64,000 bases of DNA from Hirudo medicinalis (lineage: Eukaryota; Annelida; Clitellata; Hirudinida; Hirudinidae), in contig MPNW01000109.1 of NCBI GenBank assembly GCA_011800805.1, forward strand, positions 1 through 64,000, given 5' to 3'. Shown piece after piece: positions 55,301 through 64,000 of this stretch. The number at the start of each line of letters is the position of its first letter. The stretch's first letter is position 1. Made by a program: the position numbers and the translations under genes. The notes beneath the pieces were generated by a model, which was not told the origin of the DNA, made no database searches, and saw nothing but the letters and a program-made list of their open reading frames with translations.

Positions 55301-58300
55301 TCTCGGAGATGATCGTTATCATCATCGTCATCACCGGATGGAGGAAATTCTGGAATTTAAATTGCTTCCAGTGATCAAAGTGAGATTTGTGTCAGGGACA
55401 GGGAGCCCCATTTGTCATCATCTGTTTGGGGGTGGGGTAGGGGTGGAATGGGGGGTCTCTGCGTACCAAGTTTGAATCACATCCTTGGAGTTTATCCTAC
55501 ACTATGTTGTGTTTCTTATCTGCGGTCGTTATCCGATCCGCATAGGGTGATGGTGATGATTATGGTGGTGGTGGTGGTGATGGTGATGATGGTGGTGGTG
55601 ATGGCGATGATGATGGCAGAGGGTCCAGTTGTTGTAAAGATCGCCATCATCATCTTATCTCGAGTCAGATGTACATCAATAGAGAATGCGACGATGACGA
55701 TGATGAATTGCTGGGTTGAAATATTTCAAAATGACTCATTCATACATTCCTGTCATGATCATCTGATGATGATGATGATGAGTGGATATTAGTAACAATG
55801 ATGAGGATGATGATGGTGATTGGTAGTTGTGATGATGATGACGACGACGATGATGGCGGTGATGATGATGATGAACTTAGTGACACGGTTATTCCTGGCA
55901 ACATTTCCGTCGCCCATCCATTACATAATCGATTGCTATTAGCCTTTTAAATTGCAGGTGGAACTCACCTGTGATGATTAGGGGCGACCTGGTTGAATCC
56001 CTTTAAATTTCAACTCTTAAACAGTGGATTAATGTGACACGCACTCATCTTTCAGAACCGTCTTTCATTCGAACCCGGATTTACATCGGGATTATTTCGC
56101 TATTATTTCATTTATTTATTCATTCGACTTTATTTTCTTTGTGGCCACAAACCCTTGTTTGCCTCATTCGTTTTCACATCTTTTCTCGGCCATTTATTTG
56201 CCTTATCAGAAAGTCTCGATTGGAAATCCTTTGTAGTTTTTGCTGCTCCAATTCCGTCCATCACCGACTGTTGATTTCATTCCAGGCATGAAATTCCAGT
56301 GGGAGAATCTTGAAATTTCTTGATTTCCCGTCAACTCGGAGACTCCTGAACGCAATTTTCCATCAATTCAGCGGAATGATAATGGAAGGAACATCATTAA
56401 CATATGATAACAGCTTAATTGCAATGAAATCATAATAATAAATTTTATTATAATATATTATGCTTTATATTCTTAAATGTATAACATGGATATTAACGGA
56501 ATATACCGTTAACTACAACTTTAACGTTAACATTCGTCATCTTCATCATCATTATCATAGCCATCATCATCGTCGTCGTCGTCGTCGTCGTCGTCATCAT
56601 CATCATCAGCCATACCAAATATGACCCTTATTATAACCAGATCACCTGCTACAGATGGAGGTAACTATGGATTTGTCATAACAATTTAATAATCGTCGTG
56701 AAATAAACTCAGAACGGTTGGTTTGATTGAAGGTGGTTCAATCACCTTCCTTATCGACTACATGCTCCTACGAGCACTTAGCCAAGCGACAACACGGCTG
56801 TTTGATATTCATTAGCTCAATGCGCTCATTATTCATAGTCATTACATCGGCTCATTAATAATAATACTTTTGATTCTCAAGTCTAACATCCGCATTCAGA
56901 ATTCGTCTGGAAGTGGGGGGAGGAGCTTGGTGCCCCAAGAATCAAGTGACGTCTGATGGCGAGGAGTACTTGCAAGTCGATCTGGGCGAGCTGCACATTG
57001 TCACCATGGTCGAGACTCAGGGGCGCTTCGGCAACGGACAGGTAAAGTAATTAATTAGTTGATTATAATTGATTAAATATGATTGGTTAACTTTCTCTGC
57101 GCTCGCGGTCTGTGATGAGTTTAGCCACGACGAAGCGTGCGTGAGTCAAAAGGAAGGATGACATGAGATGCGATTGTTGTTGCAAATGTTGATTCATTAT
57201 CGATACTTTTTAACCACATCTGCAGCTCAACACGCCCAGGTATGCAACCCTGCTTTGATGAGATGTTGAGGAGTTACTCACCTAGATGATATTGTTGGGG
57301 TAGGAGGTCTGGGTAGACTGGCTGGAGTGGGGACTTATCCTCCCCAAGTAATGTTCGAACAGGCATTATCATGTCATTTGAAATTATTAAAATTTGAAAT
57401 GAAATTCTTATTCTTCTTTCCATCACTTTACCACCTAACTGAAGCAATCAAAAGTGTGTTCAATGCTTTTCTTGGATATTCTATTTAATATATATTTTTT
57501 ATGCCACAAGGTCAGTGTGTACAGCCAGGGTTTTCGTGAAACTCAGAAGAGTAACTTTGAAAACCCTGGTCACGCCATGATCGTTTTCAGGCACTGCGTA
57601 CTTGTTCAGGGAAGCTAAATAGTATTTGGGGGAGTTAATGCTGGACATTACGAGGAACACGTGTGGATGGAAACATCAGCTTCTTTCACACCGATGTGTT
57701 TCTGGTTGCTCTCCACCTGTTGCAAACACCTGGACGTCGAGGATTTGCGGCTTATTATTCCTCTGGAATTGTGGGCATCAAAGTCGCGGAAATCATGTTG
57801 GAACCGATGAACTTGATGGATGCAGAGAAGTACATTACGAAGCAGGCACCTGTCCGCCTCTGATTCTTGGCGCGATATTTCCATGGCCTACATGGAATGC
57901 TTTATGAGCACCTCGTGAGGTCTCCTGCATGTAGTGCAAATCCACGTGTTGCTATGTTTATGTCGTTGTTCCTTGTGCTCGCTCGAATCGTGCTTTGTTG
58001 TTGGTCTGGTTATAATCAGCAGGAGCAACAAAGCCAACCGGTCGCTAATTTCCGTGCTCATTTGTCCTTCAATTACTGGAATGAAAAATTCTCCAACTTT
58101 TATCGTCTTCTTCTCCTTCCTTCCTTCCTTCCTTCCTTCCTTCCAATCCGACTACATTCGATCGAGTTCACACTTTCTCCTTTGTTTGCACAGCCTTGGT
58201 TTTGAATCGTCATCATCAACATCGTCTTAGTGGTCGTCGTCACCACCATCATCGTCGTCATCATCATCATCGTCGTCGTCATCATCATCATCATCATCAT

Positions 58301-61300
58301 CATCGTCGTCGTCATCTGTTGCCTTCTTTTGAGGTGTAGCTTCATACCTCCTGCGTAGTGTTCTGTCGCATCACTAAAATACACGTTTAAAGAATGCTTG
58401 TTGGTTTCAACAACGAGGTTTAGACTTCCCAGTTCTCGGCTGTGTTTCCTGGTCATGAGTGGGACCTGAAGCGTAACGGGAAAGTTTGTTTGTTTATTAT
58501 TTTAGCATTTTTTCTCAATAACCAAACTTCTTGAAAACGACAAACCTTAATAAGCCTAACTAGTTTTGTTCGTTAAACCTCTGTTTATCGATAAAAATGC
58601 TTCTTTTGTGGCTCTTCTCCAATTTGAACTGACCCCTCACAAGAAAACATCTTCAAATGTTTTTTGTGCGCTTTTTAAGCGAGCCACGTGCAGTGAACTG
58701 CGCAGTGCAGTTACTCAATCCATTTGGCGAGCCTCAATTTTGATTTTGGTTCAGACCGAGTTCATCCCCAATGTTTCACATTGTTGGATTCATTCAATGA
58801 TGAAACCTGATCATTTTCCAATCACAAACAAAAAAAAGTACAAAGTTTGCTCTTTTGGTGTCATGTGGAATGAAATGGAATGTCGACCATGGCGCGTGCA
58901 TAGCGCCGTGTGGCATTGTCAGTATTAATAACTCCGAACCGGTGGAATAATGAAGTGAATCGTGTGCCCGGCAGATTGACCTTCACGGGGTGAGGATGAA
59001 GGTCACGTTTCCGCGGTTTTGTTGGAGATTTGGGGAAAATAAATGAACCGAATTTAGGGAGATAAAATTGCTTCTATTTTCAAAGTCCTTTAAATTCTTG
59101 TCATTTGTCTCACAGGGTCAAGAGTTCACGGAGAGGTACAGACTTGAATTTCAGCGGGAAAGAGATGGTAAATGGTTCAGATACAGGAATATTGGAGGTG
59201 ACGAGGTGAGCTCGTTTCCTTGCTTTGTGGTCGGTGATCGCTATAATTATCGAATAATATTACTGAAAATTAGTTAGTTATTAATTACAATAATTTATAA
59301 AAATAAATAATTGAATTCGTAATTGAATAGCTGTGCTTTCATTTGTGGGAACGTCCCCATTTGTCTGCTCAACTCGCTGGGTTTTGAACTCGGCGCCTCG
59401 AGCATCTTGTTTTGTCATCCTCAAGGGCACAAAGAACTGAATGTTGTTTTCAAGTAAAGAATGATTTTTGCTTGCTCAAGAGCTTCTTATGCTAATACTT
59501 CGCTTTGCTTTCGAGATTTTGGTTTAAACTTTATCGTTATCATCATCACCATCATCGTCGTCGTTGTCATCACATGATGCTCTGTTGATGTTTGTCAAGT
59601 TGAACAAAATTCTTCTCTATTCCTCCACTTTTTTTTTTAGCCAAACGAGTTTTGAGTGCCAGATCTGCTTAAGCAGGGGCCTTCTTAAATAATTAATGAT
59701 TTTAAAGGAAATGGCTCGAATTTTTTCTTCACGAATTCCAGTTCAAAATTTTGTTCTTGCGATGTGGAAGACAGAGACAGGAGGCTTCCGTGAACGAGCA
59801 AGAATATTAATTTATTTTTCTAGAATTGTTGACGCGACAATTTTCTTGAAATATTCATGGAGCTTCCACTCCTGTGACAATGTTTCCGGTAAGTTGAGGC
59901 GGGAAGTTCTCGAGAATGAATCTCTTCTACCCTCGCCTCGTGCGAGTTGCTTTTTGAAAAATTGATGCCACCGACGACGTTCTTCCTCCTCTTCGTTGTC
60001 GTCGTCGTCGTCGTCGTCAGACGTGTGCCTGACTTCTGAGCGATTCTCAATAACTCTTTGAGTGCCCTCGTAAGGATCTCTGTCTCCGTTACACGCAGCT
60101 GCAGATATGACCTTCTTTTGAACTCTTATTAGTTTTATGACCGTCTTCATTTCAACTCTTTTCTTATATTTATCTTCAGCTACATTCGTTAGAGGTCTGT
60201 ATCCACACTCTTGTGGGATACTCTACTATGTAATATTATCAATCACGATCTTTACATTGGATATCTGCAGCATCGATGTTAACGCCGATCCTGTGGTGCT
60301 TGTCCAAAGGTAGTTCATGATTTTTATGAGAGACTCATTGATTCATTTCCAGTTTGTCTGAAATTTACGATAGCACCATGTTCTAAGGACACTGAACATG
60401 GTTGATCTTTCATCTCTTGGTTGACAAATCAAGTCAAGTTATTTAAAAATCAAGGGGTTATTGTTTAGTATTGGGCAATTCTCCATGCTTCCTTGTCTTC
60501 CAACTGATGGCTTGTGGTTCACGTAACAACTTTCTTCTGGATCAACATCTCACTTATTTTCCATGTAATTTTCATTTTCTATTGGTTCATCATCATCATC
60601 ATCATCATCATCTTCTTCTTAGGGTAGACGACGTGGTTATTTACAAAGGATTTGTTGTATCGACATTGTACCTGTTGAATGTAAGTGATTCGAGTTTCAC
60701 ATTTTCTGGTTAATAAAGAAGTAGTGATATTAAAAATCCCTCTTGGGTCAAAACAAAGCAACGCTCTGATTCTCACGGATGTGTTTCTGTTTGTTCAACT
60801 TTTATTTTGCACCGAGTTTTGTTTTTGTTTGTTTATGTTTTTTTTTGCTTTAGAAACCACGGTGATTAATCTGTCGTCTTAAATCAAGAACATGTCCCTG
60901 AATATCTGGCATCTCTGAATGAATCCAACATCGCAATTCAAGCCACTCGAATTTAAACTCTTTCTTTCTCAATCAATCTTGTTCGTGCTTCCTGGCCAGG
61001 TAGGTCTTTGGGTTCCCTGAGGAAAGCAGTGATGAAGAATCTCCTTTGAACTCTCAAGTCTTTTCCATTCATCCTTTTCTATTCCACGTCTACATTCGTG
61101 CCTCGGGTTTCTCTTTTCTTCGCTTTTCCATCCTCCATTCATCCAGACAAAAAATAGCTTCGAGAAAGACTCAATTAAAATTCACTAATTGAACACTAAT
61201 CTGCCGCAGAAGAATCCTCCTTTCAAAGACGATCCCTTCTGAATTTCTTGCTGTCACACTCGTTGTTCACTCCCTCATCCATCCATTCATTAGTACATCC

Positions 61301-64000
61301 ATCCACTCATCCATTCATCTTTCCACCCGTCCATCTTTTCGTCCGTCCACCTTTCCAACCGTCCATCCATCCTTCACTTATCCAGTTGCATTTCGTTCCT
61401 GGAAATGTTTTTAAGGTGTGCGAACACTCAATTATTGCGCATTGAAATTGTTTTTTTTTTTATAAAAATGCTCTTTCCGAGGCCACGTAATTTCATTTCC
61501 ATTCATTTTTCCACGTTTCCAAAATGACCACGACAGACTGGTGCGGGTAGTCTACAACGTCGTAAACACTGGGAGACCAATGTCGAGACAAGGGAACTTT
61601 TAAGTTCGTCATAAAATTTTCGGGCACCGGGCAACAGTTCGGATTGAGTTCCTTTGCGGGATGAGCAGTTGGAATCCTGCGGTGAAGCAAATAGTTTTGA
61701 GAGGTTGTGGACCGAAGAATCGCATTTTATGGTGGCCTTCTCTGAAGACCGAACGAAATTCTAGCGGAAAGGACACGCGGAGGGATGGAACAATCCTCAA
61801 GGCTTGGACGATTTTTCCAGCAAACTTTGATGTTTTCTCAGGATGCAGAAGTCGTTTCTGGATTCCTCTTTAGGTTCCGTCGTTGAGCTGAATTGTTAAT
61901 TGTCTTCCTCCTTAGCGCTTGCAGAAAACCCGTCAATTCACTTTAAAATTGCTTTGTTTTCCGGCCACTCGAGATATTTTTCACACTCTTAAGTTTCTTT
62001 GTATGCGCCCGAGTGGGAGTCCGGCATGGAATCGACTTCATTCAATCCACTGACATCTAAAAGCAGCACTACTTCGTCTCCGAACTTTCTTCGAAGTGTT
62101 TCCCATGAAGAGAAATTGTCGTCTCTTTTTTTACTCGAGCGACCAATTTTTGAAGAAAACGAAATCTTGCTTCGTAAGCCTCGCAGACGGATTTGTATTT
62201 TGGCGGTAATGAAAATGATTTCCTTCCGCTTGGATTTTCAACAGCAGTTGCGAATATTTTCAGCCACTTTCTGACATCTGTTCGTCGAATGAGTTTTGAA
62301 TTGATTAAATTTAATAAATTCAATACACATTCTACAATAATTGATTAAATTTAATAAATTCAATCAACTAAAACGGCCGAAACTTTTCTTCTTCAGATCC
62401 TCAAGGGCAACGTGAACACGTACATCGCTGAAATGCGAGAAGTCAGGCCTGTGATAATCGCCTCCAAAGTTCGATTCATTCCCTACAGCGACCATCCGAC
62501 GAAAGTCTGTCTCAGGGTTGAGTTGTACGGATGTCTTTGGAGAGGTTGCTATTGTACTGCTTCGTTTCGTTCGTTGTTTTTGTCTTTCAGTTGGTTTTAA
62601 AATGTTCATCTGCATGTACATCGCTTACGAAGTGAATGATGTCTTTGACTGAGGATTTCTCTGACAAGCGTGACCTAGAGTTCAAGTTCAGAGGAGTGAA
62701 CCGACCAATTGGGGGATTTGGAGAGTGATCAGCGACTAATATCCAGTTAAAAGTATGGGATTTGTAAGCCTGACAGGCAGGATGATTAAAAAGCGACTTG
62801 AAAACCTCGGAGTCCGAACTGGTTCTCGAAAATCGACTCAGTTGTTATTGGTGTCGAGCGTGCTCACAACGACACATGTAGGGGGACGCCCGGCTAATCC
62901 TAACCTGCTCCTTTCTTCCTCTTACAATCCGCAGACTCATAAATTCCGTCGCAAACAAACGATAGCACGTTGCACGTTGTTTAATTCCTTAAAGAGCTTC
63001 CATATTCGGCGCGTGAGGACTCCATCAACAGTACGATTCCTGTTTGCAATGAAAGGAGTCATTTTCCTTTATATACCTTAATAATGAAGACTTAGAGACC
63101 ATTTTAATTGAAATTCTATTTCCAAGATGACCATCTCGCTGTCGTCATTTCAAAACTCGCCTGAAATTGATTTCGAGGGATGAATTTTGAAATTGCTAAA
63201 TTACCCTCCATAAGCACGATGGGATGAGACAAAGAATGCTTTCAAGGCGAGGGGTCTTAATTGCCACTTCCATTTGGATTTGTTATTGTTTCGCGTTGGA
63301 ACGATTTTCTTTGAGCGGAATTTCGAATTGGAGTGATTAATTAGGTTTCGGGAAGTTGCTGTCTAACAAATTTGTCCATTTGAACGCCAATCTTTTGACG
63401 ATATTAAGAAAATTATTGAGTTTTTGACGCTTGTTTTGTCACAACCGAACAGAGAGTGTCGTGTCCTACTCGATACCTCAAGGAGAGAAGAGAGGTACAG
63501 AGTTGGACTTCTCTGACTTCATGTACGACGGAGTTACGACAAACATCAGGGGTACTCAGTGGCTAGTTGGTGGTCTGGGTCAGTTGATGGACAGGATCGA
63601 AGGTCAGGACAACTTCAGACTGGATCTGAACAAGATCGGCAGGAGGGGACACGAGTGGGTAGGGTGGAAGAACGACAGCTTTCCACAGGGCAGCGTAGAG
63701 ATGAGGTTTGCCTTCGACTCGCTGAGGAATTTCAGCACCCTGTCCATTTTCTGCAACAACATGTTCACCAGGGAAGTCAGATGTTTCTCCAGGGCTCAGG
63801 TCGTATTTTCGGAATCAGAATTACCAGGTAGGTCTTCTTGGAAGTTACATGTTTAATAGTTGTGTTATTATATTATATTGGAGCATAGAGTGTATTGATA
63901 TTATAACATGCAAATGTGACATAAATATTTTAACCTAAAAATTAGAATCAGATCCAACGAAATTTCCGACCAATGGCAAAGGTTTAGCGGCAGTGGAGTT
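44471..64000 (+). CDS. Ddr: Discoidin domain receptor tyrosine kinase, N-terminal part (cut by window end)
   Basis: Receptor tyrosine kinase of the cell surface; vertebrate DDR1/DDR2 bind collagen. Exons: 44471-44561 (signal peptide, LLKSYFLTVLLVLSW), 53950-54055, 56900-57041, 59116-59205, 62397-62544, 63453-63827, 63946 onward; all GT-AG and in phase, at least 335 residues. The discoidin (F5/8C) domain starts QCEASLGM and has GGGAWCPKNQ, YLQVDLGELHIVTMVETQGR, RYRLEFQRERDGKWFRYRN, SKVRFIPYSDHPTKVCLRVE and LYGCLW. Cysteines 33/189 and 77/181 match the two DDR disulphides. The DDR-specific second globule follows: YDGVTTNIRGTQWLVGGLGQ, GWKNDSFPQGSVEMRFAFDS, FCNNMF. The last exon (SDPTKFPTNGKGLAAVE) is the least certain. 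Juxtamembrane, transmembrane and kinase exons are outside. Intron 1 is 9.4 kb. The Leu at residue 55 replaces the collagen-contact Trp of human DDRs. Confidence 0.92.
46985..47172. repeat. GT and ATGG-type microsatellites in DDR intron 1
   Basis: (GT)8-9 at 46987-47002, then an imperfect ATGGATGA tract at about 47095-47172. Confidence 0.75.
50912..50939. repeat. (CT)n microsatellite
   Basis: About 14 CT units in DDR intron 1; a second, shorter run is at 51391-51409. Confidence 0.85.
52326..52370. repeat. (GTT)n microsatellite
   Basis: About 14 GTT units in DDR intron 1, giving a poly-valine reading frame that is not a protein. Confidence 0.85.
55018..55072. repeat. (AAT)n / (AAC)n tract
   Basis: Mixed AAC and AAT triplets in DDR intron 2. 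AT-rich sequence precedes it from 54860. Confidence 0.75.
55545..55875. repeat. Cluster of GAT/GGT trinucleotide runs
   Basis: Runs at 55548-55620, 55764-55780 and 55797-55875 in DDR intron 2; a further ATC/GTC run is at 56537-56608. Confidence 0.75.
57590..57910. other. Block with overlapping open frames in DDR intron 3
   Basis: Non-repetitive stretch where three plus frames and one minus frame are open for 60-90 codons (for example MDGNISFFHTDVFLVALHLL on plus and DRCLLRNVLLCIHQVHRFQH on minus). None is a known family to me and no splice pair links them to DDR. It may be a remnant of a transposase or retrogene, or chance in a locally stop-poor, GC-richer stretch. Confidence 0.25.
58108..58320. 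repeat. TTCC and ATC/GTC microsatellites
   Basis: (TTCC)n at 58114-58144 and an ATC/GTC trinucleotide tract at 58209-58318, in DDR intron 3. Confidence 0.8.
61262..61385. repeat. CATC/CATT tetranucleotide tract
   Basis: Imperfect CATC repeats in DDR intron 4; an ATC run is also present at 60587-60615. Confidence 0.7.

Overview
This is animal (metazoan) nuclear DNA. The genes are split into many short exons with GT-AG introns, and the noncoding DNA is AT-rich and crowded with GAT/ATC, AAT and GTT microsatellites, minisatellites and decayed non-LTR retrotransposons. The protein complement (a CSL/Su(H) factor, a discoidin domain receptor, a DNAJC9 co-chaperone and a secreted cysteine-rich protein with an ShK domain) points to a bilaterian invertebrate. 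I cannot name the phylum from the sequence alone. All exon models were built by reading splice sites, codon phase and recalled family similarity, with no alignment run.

Layout. At 0.24-0.5 kb (minus) lies a dead LINE 3' end. From 11.1 down to 1.6 kb (minus) lies a gene of about 19 small exons for a secreted or membrane-tethered cysteine-rich protein with one ShK domain; its introns carry huge GAT/ATC tracts. From 12 to 18.6 kb there are two orphan candidate exons and otherwise noncoding DNA. From 18.6 to 29.3 kb (plus) is a complete 12-exon RBPJ/Su(H) gene (526 aa), the DNA-binding effector of Notch signalling, with a TATA-box promoter that has a CSL-type site next to it. Convergent to it, at 32.8-31.0 kb (minus), is a complete 5-exon DNAJC9 gene (269 aa), a J-domain histone co-chaperone; a hAT-like MITE sits between the two. 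At 34.5-36.7 kb (plus) there is a phase-consistent three-exon start of an unrecognised small helical protein, with a LINE fragment inserted in its intron. From 36.7 to 44.4 kb no gene is visible, only a LINE relic and a 32-bp tandem repeat. From 44.5 kb to the window end (plus) are the first seven coding exons of a discoidin domain receptor tyrosine kinase: signal peptide, discoidin domain and discoidin-like domain. Its transmembrane and kinase exons lie beyond the window.

Functionally, RBPJ (nucleus), DNAJC9 (nucleus, histone supply) and DDR (cell-surface matrix receptor) are independent genes; nothing suggests a shared pathway or operon. I found no prokaryote-type system, CRISPR array or confident RNA gene. 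The most interesting items are the ShK/cysteine-rich gene and its repeat-invaded exons, CSL-type sites around the RBPJ gene itself, loss of the key collagen-contact tryptophan in the DDR discoidin domain, and the unrecognised helical-protein gene.
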